From positions 736,049-800,048 of the forward strand of contig NW_025064895.1 of assembly GCF_019112545.1 (NCBI RefSeq): 64,000 nt of DNA, read 5' to 3'. This DNA is from Guyanagaster necrorhizus (lineage: Eukaryota; Basidiomycota; Agaricomycetes; Agaricales; Physalacriaceae). The notes below the pieces were generated by a model that was not told the DNA's origin, did not search any database, and worked only from the letters and a program-made list of their open reading frames with translations. How positions within the stretch are numbered: the first letter of the stretch is position 1; each line of letters starts with the position of its first letter. Position numbers and translations under genes: made by a program. Below, in pieces: positions 24,760-35,724 of the stretch.

Positions 24760-26699
24760 CTAGAGCACTTCACGTCTCTTCAAACCAACACGACACCCAA
24801 TCGGTTTCCTTAAGATGCCCTCGTGTATTTGGAGCTAACCCAAAAATTAGCAAAGCAGATGCCAGAACAACATCGGTACCTACAACTTGATCAGGAATCT
24901 CCAACGTGACATTAAAGCTCTTGAAAATCGACGCGATGATAATCTGCAGCTCGAGGTTCGCTAAATTACGCCCGACACAAGCTCTGTGATGGTATGAGCT
25001 AAACTTGGCCCAGTTCAAAAATGGAGATTACATACCGAGGACCGACAGAGAATGGACTGAATGCCTTTGATACAAGGGCACTGTCACACTCAAACCATCT
25101 CTCAGGCCTGAATTCCTCTACATCATCCCCAAACACGGATGGGTCCCGATGGAGCGTATAAGAAGGTACACTAATAATTGTACCCTCAGGGAAGTGGTTT
25201 CCCAACATTGTCAACCCGCCCTCAGGTACTACACGGGGGAGCCCCATAGCTATCGTGGAGTATAGTCGCAGCCCCTCGTTGATGACCGCTTGCAAGTAGG
25301 GAAGGTTCTTCACTTGCTCGGCTGTAGCGACATAGGACCCTAGGTGCTTGTCTATCTCCTCACACAGTTTCTCTTGTACACTCGGGGCACGAGCGATGTA
25401 GTATATGATGGCACACGTGGTGCTGAGCAGATAATTAAGTCCATGCATTGCACCGAAGAAATAGATAAGGGCCTACTTGGAGGTAGTGTCAGATCCCGCA
25501 ACGAGAAGGGTCAACGCTTCTGCGGTAAGCTCTTCACGGCTCATTGGGTTACCCTTGGTAAGAAAAATTTCAGGCCAGCACAACTACAGAAATAATCGGC
25601 AAACAGTTACTCACGTCTTCATCCTTTCCAGCTTGCAGCTTGCTAAGCAAATCGTTCCTCTCTGTCGATGTCTCCAACCTTTTTGATACCGCCATGATTG
25701 CTAACGCTATAACAGCGCGGAAGTCTTGCCCACCCTCCCAAAATAAGGGATTTAGCGCGATAAGCGACCTCCACCAATTAGGTAAAGCTCCCATTGTCGC
25801 AAGGAAAGTTTGTGATGATCCACCCAAAATCTTGATAACTTCAATTTCTTTCGAGGCATGTTCGACCCCTGCTTGTCCATAAGAGTCCATCACGGCATGT
25901 GGATCCTGAGCCATTGGAGCGGAATCTTTGGCTGCCATGATCATGCCGAACGGATTCCCAAACGCTAGATCACCGATAATATCGAACACGAGATAGTTTG
26001 CCCCTGCAAACAGCGGTGCTAAGTATGATACATAGAACGAAAAGAGGATTACTTACACGGCAAGCAGTCCAACCAAAGCCTCCCATCACGACCCTCCCAG
26101 CCTTCACCCTCCTTGCCCGACATGCCTTTCAAAGCGTTATCATATAGCTTCTCCCACTGCCCCAGCAGTTGACCAACATAACGGCGTACGTACGGCTGGA
26201 ACTCCAGCACATTCTTCTGCGAAAAGCTGTGTGAGATGATCTTCCGTTTGCGAGAATGAGTCTGGCGATCGCGAACGGTAAACAGACTACGAGATGTGGT
26301 AACGAATACATCATAGAACGATGACTTCAGGGCTCCATTTCCGTGCCCGTACACCAGTGGCTGGGCATCCGAAAGGGCTACAGAAATGTGATTAGGCGCT
26401 AGGCGGACGAAGGGACCTTCAGTGAGACAAATTAGCCTTGAAGAGCGCGAAAAAAATCTAACGATACACTGACCATATTTCTTGTGCAGATCATGAATGA
26501 CTACAGAACGATGTCCTTGGTAAGACACGTATGCTAGCCACACATCGGAAAACTTGGCGACAAGAGGGCCAGGATACGAGCGGAGACGATGGGAGTCGAT
26601 GAGGTAGGGAACTAGATGAACCAGAAGAGCCAATACAATAACAGTGGTGATGGACGTCAAGAGGTCGGTATGCAACAATTTGAGGCTCAGATGGAACAT
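24760..26699 (-). CDS. Cytochrome P450-A1, CYP53-like (benzoate 4-hydroxylase type)
   Basis: Exons (minus) 26699-26474, 26416-26057, 26003-25615, 25553-25477, 25422-25036, 24983-24884, 24834-24760 give 537 aa with no stop. Membrane anchor at about residues 13-35. Proline hinge SYPGPL. I-helix AGSDTT at 344-349, EGLR (K helix) 400-403, FRPERW, and heme loop FSVGPRACVG with Cys482. The GLPRVVPEGG wording resembles CYP53, which para-hydroxylates benzoate in fungi using a P450 reductase in the ER; the substrate here is not proven. Start chosen by match to A2 (MFS/MFH). An intron splits the heme signature. A TATA box lies 27 bp upstream. Paralogue A2 has identical exon lengths; a decayed A3 lies at 63 kb. 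Confidence 0.9.
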
Positions 26700-26725
26700 T
26701 GTTGTTCTGTAGTTCAATATGAAGG

Positions 26726-26734
26726 CCTTTTATA
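26726..26734 (-). promoter_or_regulatory. TATA box of P450-A1
   Basis: TATAAAAGG on the minus strand. The same nonamer is upstream of A2 at 35684. Confidence 0.55.
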
Positions 26735-27544
26735 TACGATCACATCTTGAAGAAACGGAGATAATTGTTATACCCTAGCGAGGTAACATTGTCATAGAAC
26801 ATTCCTCGCTCAAGGCCTTGTGATGAGAGGTCCATGCATCGGCCTCGGAAATGTACGTTACAGTGTGAGAGAGTAGAATCGCTACGAGTTCACTTTGCCG
26901 CTGGCTTTCGATTCCTCGAAAACAATAACCCTTGAGACGGCATGTGACATACACAGAGGGAAAATAGTCAGCGTCAACTCACCGTATTAGATAAAAAGGC
27001 ATGGAATAACAACGCGAGAGGCGACTTCTCGAAAAGCATTTACTTCTATCGCAGTGCACCCTGCGATGCAAGAAATCATGGGATGATATCCATCCTGATC
27101 CCAGGCGGAATAAATTGAACGGATGCGCTCTCATTGGCCAAAGATGCAACGTATAGCTCGGAAAAAGAAAAACAGCTAACAGACTGAGTCATTCTCATTA
27201 TCCAAAGAGTCAATGTAAAATAAGTTTATCCGTATCCGGACGTGGTTGGATACTGTCGATTACTAGATGACCGGACGGAAAATATGCGAGTATCGGAATT
27301 ACTCGGAGCCTTCCGATACGAAGTACCTTTGATCTTTTTTACTCGTTAAAGTTTTGCCCATCATTCCCCTCGTCTGATGCGCTTGCCTTCTTCGATTAAA
27401 GTAAATACAGAGCTCTCATTGAATACTTACACATCGTTGAGTTACTTCCAAATCCTCTCCATTTATGTGCCAATATGCAAGACTAACCATGAGGCGGTAG
27501 AGAACGAATAGGACCCAGTACTCGAATCCGCAGCCCTTTATCAG
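26735..27544. other. Centre-side flank of left arm
   Basis: Intergenic. No gene seen. Confidence 0.4.
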
Positions 27545-28470
27545 AGTGAACGTCAATTAACGAACATTAGTACTGGATTTACAGATTGTGGCTGTTCCAG
27601 AGCAGTCGTTTTCCATGTCTACCCCGATGAAGTCGTCGGTGCGCTTTTTTGACTGGGGTTTTGCTGATATTCGTGTTTGATTCAAAGGCGCGGATGTGTT
27701 GGTACAAAGGCTCGGAAGCAGCGCGAACTGGCATCTCCGAGCAGAATCTCTCCGTTACCGGTATCTCAGCTCTGTGTCTTTCAAGGTTCCATCCTGAACG
27801 TTGAACTACTGCTTAGAAAATTTTTATTGTGTGGAATTCCGGGTGATTCCGGGGCAGTGCGTCGTCGATTTAGTTTCAGGAATACATATCGATCGCCCCA
27901 TTTCTTGTCTTGCATTGCCTCCGCGGAACCTTTCTCGCTTGGCGGTCACCGTTTTGTACATCATATGGACCTACAACCTGACTCTGACGTCCGTGTTGGC
28001 GACTTATCTGGAAAGGCGGCGAGTCGACATAAAATGAATTGACGGAAAATGTTCACTGGCTCGTGGGGAAAGACCCAAGAGAACTTGAAAGCCATGAATC
28101 TCTTTCTCATGAGACTTGTCTCACTCGACAAGCTTCTGCTTCTAGACTCACAACGATCCAAGGTAGGGGTAGAGACCCCTCTGGCATATATGTATATATA
28201 TACCCCCGCCATTCGTGCAGTCTTCCTCAACACAGACATGATTAACAACAACCAATTGATCCAAGCTGCCGGTTTTCTCTTCGCCATCGCAATTGCAATG
28301 GCACTATCCGTCTTGGCCTTCGTAAAGGTATGTGTGTTCTTCGTATGTGCTTATTCTATCTCATCTGACGTGTTTTATAGGACATCCTCGCTCTTCTTTC
28401 ATTCCGCGCATCGTCTACTGTCGCGCCAGAATATCCCCGCATTGTCGTTACGGTCAAGGTGGACGTTGTG
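27545..28470. repeat. Direct segmental repeat, right copy (small membrane gene 3 block)
   Basis: Partner of 16341-17170. The block includes about 690 bp of upstream sequence plus the gene. Part of the upstream sequence is also kept at 62237-62525 (minus). Confidence 0.7.
28185..28202 (+). promoter_or_regulatory. TATA-rich core promoter of small membrane gene 3
   Basis: CATATATGTATATATATA-type tract followed by CCCCCGCC, 36-53 bp before the ATG. A similar tract precedes copy 2. Confidence 0.5.
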
Positions 28471-28584
28471 ACTACCCAAAACTCGACGATTGAACCATTA
28501 TCTTCCGTGTCGTCAGACTCGACCTTTGTCCAAGTATCATCAGAATGCTACAGCGGCGCACGAGGAGGCAAGCGGAGTTGGTAA
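28238..28584 (+). CDS. Small one-pass membrane protein, family copy 3
   Basis: Exons 28238-28327 and 28381-28584 give 97 aa. Residues 1-9 polar (MINNNQLIQ), 10-38 hydrophobic (AGFLFAIAIAMALSVLAFV then DILALLSF), and a Ser/Thr/Val-rich tail ending with GKRSW. The best preserved member and the reference for the family. GTAAGT overlaps the stop codon, so a further splice is possible and would change only the last residues. No known domain recognised. The position of the hydrophobic segment suggests a signal anchor with a short inner tip and an outer tail (inference). Confidence 0.62.
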
Positions 28585-31500
28585 GTCCTTTTCTTGTTGT
28601 CCTTGACCCATCACTCATTGTTGCATTTAGCTTTTTCTAAATCATACGAGCTTAAAGGAGATCATCCCAACCGCTCAGACCAGAAAGGCTATTAATGATG
28701 CTCTACGTTCCACGCATGGACCATGGACCTACCGATCACCTTCGCATATCCGCACCATCATCGTCAGCTTTCCCTTGCCTATATCTGGCCGAAGGCTCGG
28801 TGAGAACATGGCGATGTAGAGGCAAAGATGAGAAGGGATTGAATCGCGCTAGCCCAAGACGTTCCTCCATCTCAAAGGGTGCAAATGGGTAAGTGGGTGG
28901 AGGCGTTATTTCTGGTGACTGTCGCAGTCTCCTAACCGTCTCGTGATTCATTTCTACTTTGTCGATATGTTCGTATTGTTGCAATTGAACATCTTTATCA
29001 TATATTTTCCTAGTCTCGGATATCACGCTGAAACCCGATTATCTTTCCGCCGGTGAGTTGAGCGGAGGCAAACTCGTTTCGCGGCAAATGCCGGTCTCCC
29101 CCTTTTCTACTAATTTTTCGTTACTCCCTTTCTTACACTCCATCTCTCTTTCATGCCTTTCAGTATGACTCAGTCACATCAAACAGTTTGTCTCAGCATA
29201 ACAACCGCGCCTTTACCCATTTTAACTTCATCACGATTTTCTTATGTACCATAGGATGGCAAGAAATGCACTTCGAACAGATCCGTACTCCTTCTGACGA
29301 TTCCAATTTGCCTTGTCCTATCAAGTTCATGTTGTCTTTTTTTGTCTGAATACACTGCTCCTTCAATTGTCGCAGCTGTTCTACCGGTCTGTCTCTTTTT
29401 TATCAAGATGACCTGTGTGTTTCATTATTTCTTAGCTTCAGCACCCAGTCCTCAGTTCATGTTGCCGCGTCCGATTCTTTGACACCGAGAATTTCTGGAG
29501 CAATCGTAAAAGACAGGCAGCTAGCAGTCTTTCTCGTCGAAACGAATTGCCTAGTTCAATAAATGATCGTGCATTCTAGCTACTTGCCTGCATCCGCGGA
29601 GTTATTTTCATCCGTATAAGTGGACCCATAACGCGACTTTCTGCCGACGTTCTGGTGAGTAAGGAAAAAAGAATATGGTAAGTCTTCTTGCTCCCTTCGT
29701 CTCCTAGACTCACCATGCTCAAGAGACTTCTGTCACGATCCATATGTGTGCTCGACATCCAAGACTATTGCGGCCTCTGTTACCTCTTCGTCCTTGCACC
29801 TGCAATGCCATCATCCATCTTATCTCTCGTAACGGCGATCTTTGTGTCCCTAGCACGGTATGAAAGACAACTTTTGATTTTCTTGACATTCGGCCCATCA
29901 TTGTCCGGCGACATTGTGCGCGCAAGCAGGCAGGCACAAAGGCCGAAACCTACTTCGCCGCTTGGAAGGCCCCTCTCTTCGCCTCAATCTGCATTTCGCT
30001 TTCGCATATATCAATATAAATCTGTATGCGCGCAGCACAGCTAGACTTTAGCGGCACCCACTCGAACCGATAGCCGGTCTGCGCTCCGATACGGGCCCCT
30101 CCTCTCGGAAATTCGTCAAAAGTCATGATCTCCATGTTTCGTGAAAATTTTAGGCGGCGAACTTGATCTCTATTAATTAAGCGAGGCGTCGTTAAGTACA
30201 AGACCGTTCTATCCTCATGGTCAACGTCGGTTAGATAATTTGTAGAAAAAAAAAAACACGCCATTCTGAAGGGGAGGAGGCTAAAACGTGACGGTTTTAG
30301 TTGCTCTTTGCGGTCCTGACAATAACCGAGTTCGCGACTTGTAAGGAAGGAATATGACTTTGATTTTGTTCAGGGTCCTTGACTGTCAAGCCCCCCAACT
30401 TCTCACTAAGTAAGCACCGTCGCCATAAAATGCTTAACTGCGCCCTGATAAAACCTCCCTTTATCAAAAGATGCACTCGACTGCGCTTTAGATCCGGGCT
30501 TCACCGCATTTTGGGACGAGGCAAGAAACTGTGCATTTGGCTGATGGATCGTCCCTGTATAAAATGACGCATGGCTCCGACTACCACGAAATATTTTTAG
30601 AAGGAGAAGCGAGATCTGCGGTTATTGGCAGGACGATGTTGTGAGTCCCTGAGAGAACGTCCCGACAAAAGCACGAAGAAGCTGAACGGCGCAGAGACCA
30701 CTGTCAAATTCCAAAACAGACTGCGCTTAAGAAAGGCATGTGTTTGCTAGGTTTATTCCATCCTTTGCTTATGGATGATAGTTTAGCGAGCTCGAACGAT
30801 AAGTGGGCTTATCTTTAGGAATTCATTTTGAGGAATGTTCTGGCAGAAGAAAGTCTAGCCCTTGTCCATTGGATTCGAAGAACTGCTAAAATGTCATAGT
30901 CAGGGACTTGGACGTCGGTATGCAGGTTCAACCGGGACGTCTTTTCAACCCACTTTGTAGACTGGTCGTATTACGCTCTGGGTGTCGAGGCTTGTCTCGA
31001 GTCATCGTTACTTTGGCCGCGCAATCATCATATATGATCGTCAGACTCGCTCTGGATTTACCATGATTGGCCGCACAATTGTCATATTCTCGATTTCAGC
31101 TCGCCGCACAATCATAACGCTCACCTGCAAGTATTTCGCCGCGGAGAGGCCCAGGCCTTGAACGTTAATCCGAGCATTAGGCTGGGCATGCGTATTGCTT
31201 TTCGTGTATGGAACGATACGGATAGGCTCAAAGTTGGAGCCATCCAATAGTGGGAACTTGAAGGAAGCGCAGGACACACCAATAAGACCCAAGTTGGAAG
31301 ACCGTAGACATCGGTTGCATTACGAGTGTGGTGGCGATGACGCGGTTGGCTAATTTTAAGGGCACAAGTCAAAAATGAAGAGTGTGACAATGCACAGTAC
31401 GATGGAAGGGAGGGGAACTATATGTGGCGGTGGCGAAACATGAAGTGGCAGTCCGCACTTTCCATGGTTCACGCAATGACTAGTGTTTTGATGTCTGTAC

Positions 31501-31660
31501 TGGTAAGTATAATCAAACACCGTAAATTTGCTCATGCCAAGTGCACTGCAGATATCTGCGCTCAAATTTTCGGGAGTAAGGAGGCAGTGAATGTGAAATG
31601 ATGACGCATTCTCGGTGACAGCGGGCCATCCTCGGGTCGACATGATCCGATATCGGCACG
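28585..31660. other. Central spacer of the inverted duplication, no gene identified
   Basis: About 3 kb with only short unsupported frames on both strands. It lies in the spacer between arms. A poly-A run is at 30247-30256. Confidence 0.45.
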
Positions 31661-31667
31661 AGTGTGT

Positions 31668-31676
31668 TATATAAGG
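31668..31676 (+). promoter_or_regulatory. TATA box of Kre9-like gene 2
   Basis: TATATAAGG, 91 bp before the ATG at 31767, matching the layout of copy 1. Confidence 0.6.
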
Positions 31677-31766
31677 CACCTACTGTCCTGCCTTGGAACT
31701 TTGTCTTTGCTGACCTTCCTTCATCCCATCCTCTTCTCCACCACCAAGGCCTTTAACGATTTCACA

Positions 31767-32250
31767 ATGAATTTCACGCTCTTCTTCACCGCCGTATTCG
31801 CCCTTCTGTTCCCCCTATCCGTCCTCTCTGCCCCCGTCCATGTTTCCCGAGACGTATATGTACCGGCGGTGATCCTACCCAATAGTAGTTCAGTGTGGAC
31901 TGTCGGCTCTACGCAGACAGTCACCTGGGATACGTCCAACCCTCCGTCGCAAATCACGAACCCTACTGGCTCGATAAGGCTCAGGAAGGGGAACAAGACT
32001 CTGTCTAGTGAGTTTCCTTTATTCGTTTGTCTCATATGAGGTCTAATGATGTGGTAGCGGACCTCATCAGCGGGTTCAGTATCCTTGACGGCAAAGTTCA
32101 GGTGCAGGTGCCGAGTGTTGAACCTGGCGATGACTGGCGGGTTGTCTGTGCGTATCATCCTTCGCTATGCTAGATGGGGGTCCTGACTTGTATGTGCTAG
32201 TGTTCGGAGACTCTGGCAACTGGAGCGGTGCTTTTACCATTAAAAACTAA
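31767..32250 (+). CDS. Secreted Kre9/Knh1-like N-terminal-domain protein, copy 2
   Basis: Exons 31767-32007, 32058-32147, 32201-32250 give 126 aa. Signal peptide about residues 1-21 (ending VLSAP), then the V..P.....VWTVG..QTVTWDTS.PP motif and final GDSGNWSGAFTI. Same three-exon structure and middle exon size as copy 1 at 10727. Expected outside the plasma membrane or in the wall. No GPI signal or Ser/Thr tail. The nearest downstream genes are RING members, with no sign of shared function. Confidence 0.85.
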
Positions 32251-33189
32251 AAAGCGGTGTGGTACTTCCATAACCCCCGCACCATTTGCGCCCTTAAAAC
32301 ATATCTTCCTTGGACATCTCCCCTTGTACCAATGCTTAATTGTATCACCAAACAATGATACGAGTGGGTTTATAGCCCTACATATAATGATGGGACGGAC
32401 ACGATTTTTGGACATTATCTCAGTGTATAATCTTGTTGCGTAGTTGTACCGTTTGAGGACTTACTTAGTCTACTTACTTGGCGTTGTAATAGTTTTGATG
32501 ACATTTAATGACTTTGTTAAAGGTGACGTTGACCTGAAACGGCTATTTGTGAGCCAGTGCCCAGTACAGCCAGCCTCTTCCGTTGTCGTACTGCGTTGTT
32601 CTATACTCCTGCACCGCACTACAGCTGCGCCGACTCCGAGTAGGCTAAGCTGGGTTTGGGTACACAGCCAACATATACTACGTGCCAGTTCTTCCGGCCA
32701 TGAGCTTTTTCTGGGTTGAAACGTTGATACCACATGCATGGCTGCAGGCCAGAAACTCGAAAGTATAACTTGACACGTTTGATAGAGTTTGTGACTCGAG
32801 GCCAGATTCATTACGACGCCGCGACGCGGCATTTGCCGATTTGGCGTTCCTTCTTCTCGTCACCTCGCCTTACCTTTCACTCTCGCCTCCCAATGTCCCT
32901 CAGATCACATTAATCTCGCCGCCTAACATTGGATCCCGCCTGGCAAGTTTCTTCATGACCAGCCTGCTGTACGCCAGAAATTACAATTACCATCAAGCTG
33001 TCCCTGTAGCGCGTAGACAAGAGCTGTATCATGATGTCTTCTGTGCATAGCAAAACTCAGGTGAGTCCATGTTTAAAGGCTAGCCAAGGTTCTCACCTCA
33101 GCAGCAGTCATTGGTTTGCAAAACTGACGTATTTCGCGACGTACGAAAGGTCTAGGCAGAATTTCATCTATGCTCCAAGATTTTCTGGT
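32251..33189. other. Intergenic
   Basis: No supported gene; short frames only. Confidence 0.4.
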
Positions 33190-33520
33190 CGTCAATAGTT
33201 GCGCCCCGTAGCATCTCCTGTGGTACGTCTTCCTTGCACTGCTAGTCCAACTGACTCTGACCATCGGTGGTAGGTCATGGCTTCTGTGCAAAGCACCCTT
33301 TATCTGACTCCCGAACGCGTTAATTCTTTAAGCCAATTGCCCCTCTAGAGTTCAATGAATACTTTGATCACGCCCTCCGAAGGCTTGGTTTCTCCAGCAG
33401 ACTTTGGCGTAGGGGAATTGAAGGCTGGAGCAGATACTTAGGGACAGGGTTGGCTGAAAGACGGATGCTGGATACAGTATGCCCAGTCAGGCAAGATGGG
33501 CTTCCCGTGGTTATCCATTG
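33190..33520 (+). pseudogene. RING-finger family relic R7 (related to R3)
   Basis: SCG|GHGFCAKH straddles an intron (donor GTACGTCTTCC, acceptor CGGTGGTAG near 33272) almost matching intron 1 of R3. The fourth Cys of the pair is His. After an acceptor near 33350, FNEYFDHALRRL parallels QEYFGHPLRRL of R3. No first C-x2-C and no last C-x2-C seen. A hydrophobic run near 33760-33800 (ILAATIPSLAAIV) may be the old anchor. Confidence 0.55.
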
Positions 33521-33926
33521 AAGGATTCATGTGAGTTTCATTGATCTCCGAAGTATCGTCCAGTTCATTTTGTTATATGCATAGATTCTATTCCAAGTGT
33601 CTGTTGGTGTTTATCTAGTTCTGCAGGTACTTTCCAAACATTTCCGATGGATATTCCTACGCACCAGTAGGGCCTGGCTCACCGACGACATACGAATGCG
33701 GCTTTTGCTGATCACGTTGGCACACGTCTTGTCCTCGAATACAATAGCGCCATCTTGTCATGTACCCCATCATTCTAGCCGCCACTATTCCATCCCTGGC
33801 TGCCATTGTGGACATGACAACGTCTGCAGACATGATCGGCATTGTCTTAATGCCACAAAGAATTAGCCACAGGGCTGATATATATACTTTCGCAGCCAGA
33901 GAGTAATCATCTATCCTTTCCTTCAG

Positions 33927-34888
33927 ATGATCGAGTGCAGTATATGCTACAACCCCTTCATGGATCCCTATGCTGCAGCCTGCGGTGAGCTCAATGGATA
34001 CTCACATTGACGACGATGCTCAATTCCCTTACCATAGGTCATGTATTCTGTCTGGCCTGCATAGATGAATGGTTCGCCTTCACTGCACAACAACAACGCA
34101 TATGCAAATGTCCTAATTGTAATCTGGTGATCAGGAAATGTGAGTCTTCAATTTCCTAGGCATGATGCTGATATTCAATTGGTGATAGGTGTCGTGAGTA
34201 CGATACGCCAATAACGATCGCATACATGCTCACCTTTCTCAGCTTCGAAAAATATACATCCCCCAGTCGGAAGCCCTGGTAGAAGAGTTGTCTGCGCTGC
34301 GTATCCAAGTCAAGGATCTCGAAGTATGCAACGCCTCTCTGAAATCTGAAGTGGAAGGGCTGAGAAACGAAGTGGAAGGCTATCAGAGTTTGACTGAAGA
34401 ACTGTTGGCTGACATGTACAACGACGATGACAGCGAGCCGCAGAAGAGAAATCTAGTGGCATCCGCGTGGCATGGCATTCTTACCACCACTAAGAATGTC
34501 ATTTCTCGAGAAACTGCTTTGCGTGGAGTGGCCTCCATGTTGTACGACTTCCTTACGAGCGCTGGAAGTGTCCTCCTGTGGTTTGGCGTCGAATTCGTCT
34601 GGCGCGTGGCGACCCGTCCGGAGGAATGTCTGAGGGAGGCGGCAATGTATGTATGGGTCTTCACTGATATTGTCGCTTCGGCGATGATTGTTGTTGTCGC
34701 ACTGTACGTGTTCGTTATTTGTATCCTCATGGATGTTGGGCTCACGTAACCTCTCTAGGGTGGGGATCCTTTGTGGGCACTATGAATGTATGGCGATCTG
34801 GGTCGACTATGGGTATCCGAGGTTGTGTGGATTGATTCAGTGTATGAGGAGAAAGAGTAGCCCCGTACTTGGTCCGTCGGATCCATGA
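33927..34888 (+). CDS. RING-finger, coiled-coil, membrane protein R8
   Basis: Exons 33927-33984, 34038-34139, 34189-34193 (5 nt), 34243-34703, 34759-34888 give 251 aa. RING ligands C4, C7, C19, H21, C24, C27, C44, C47. Coiled coil about 65-105 (EALVEELSALRIQVKDLE, SLKSEVEGLRNEVEG). Hydrophobic segments near 145-165 and 185-210, then DYGYPRLC, matching EHGYPQLC of R11. Likely a membrane E3 ubiquitin ligase (family knowledge; substrate unknown). The 5-nt exon is inferred from frame and from the same-sized exon in R11. Start is the only ATG before the first RING Cys. Confidence 0.8.
34189..34193 (+). other. 5-nt micro-exon of R8 (GTGTC)
   Basis: Flanked by GATAG acceptor and GTGAGT donor. Needed to join the RING to the coiled coil in frame. 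Its equivalent in R11 is 43844-43848 (ATCAG). Confidence 0.65.
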
Positions 34889-35683
34889 ACAACGAAGCCA
34901 CCAGAACGTCAGCGCGTACTTGTAATATGGTCATGAGCAGGCTGTGTATGAATGCTTGCTTATCTTAGTACGTGTATCATGCTATGATAGTTGTCCTTCC
35001 GATGCCTCTGATTGCCACTTCTCCGCTTTCAAGCTCACAGCACCAACTCTCAATGGGACCGACGTATTCTAAACTGATTACCCTCATGCGAATAAATGGA
35101 TTGTATCTACCCCACTTGAACTCTCATCTCTGCTTCTGATCGTAAGCCTGACACCTTGGGAGGATTCTGTTAAATAGGCATGGGGTACGGTTCCCAACTT
35201 CCGGTCTAGTAATCGGAAATATGCAATCGTATTCGGATGTGGATAGTCTTTGCCTAATGAGAGCCGACTCAGCACGGTAGTCATTTCCTTTCTCCGAGCT
35301 ATCGCCCTATAATCAGGATCATTTCAGGCTTTCTTGACACAAAATGTACGGTTTTATTGCCGTTCAAGGAGTCATGTGGTGACCTCGTCGCGCCTATGGT
35401 GCTGTGTTACGTTAAATGCCCTCTCCGCGCAAAAAAAAAAATTCCACCCAAAGGGCTTTTTCTAAATCGAGCCTTTCCATGAGCTTCAACAATTCTAGCC
35501 TTCGTCATTAGTCTGACCGTTTTCACACAGTGTAACGTACACATTCGTCCGGTGCATGCGCGTGCAATCACAACAGGCTTCGAGGGGGAATGTCACGATG
35601 TCAATGCGACGCCATTGGCAGTCTGCCACACCCGATTGGCTATAACAACCCATCCCTTTTCCAGTTGTTGAGCCGCAGCTGAG
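34889..35683. other. Intergenic before P450-A2
   Basis: No gene seen. Contains a poly-A run near 35431. Confidence 0.4.
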
Positions 35684-35692
35684 TATAAAAGG
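35684..35692 (+). promoter_or_regulatory. TATA box of P450-A2
   Basis: TATAAAAGG, 32 bp before the ATG, as for A1. Confidence 0.55.
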
Positions 35693-35724
35693 TCTTCGTA
35701 TGGAAGAACTTCATACAGCACACG

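Larger units (their letters stand above)
17949..26740. repeat. Large inverted segmental duplication, left arm
   Basis: On the minus strand carries P450-A1, P450-B1, R6, R5 and R4 in that order. The right arm (35680-44000, plus) carries A2, B2, R9, R10 and R11. The blocks are collinear, but similarity varies along the arm. Outer limits are approximate, set by the last recognisable match (R4 coiled coil) and the P450-A promoter. Confidence 0.85.

Noticed and set aside
24760..26717. Plus-strand open frames across P450-A1
   Set aside because: Shadows of the real minus-strand exons.
28585..31660. Several 60-120 codon frames in the central spacer
   Set aside because: No paralogue, motif or splice structure supports any of them.
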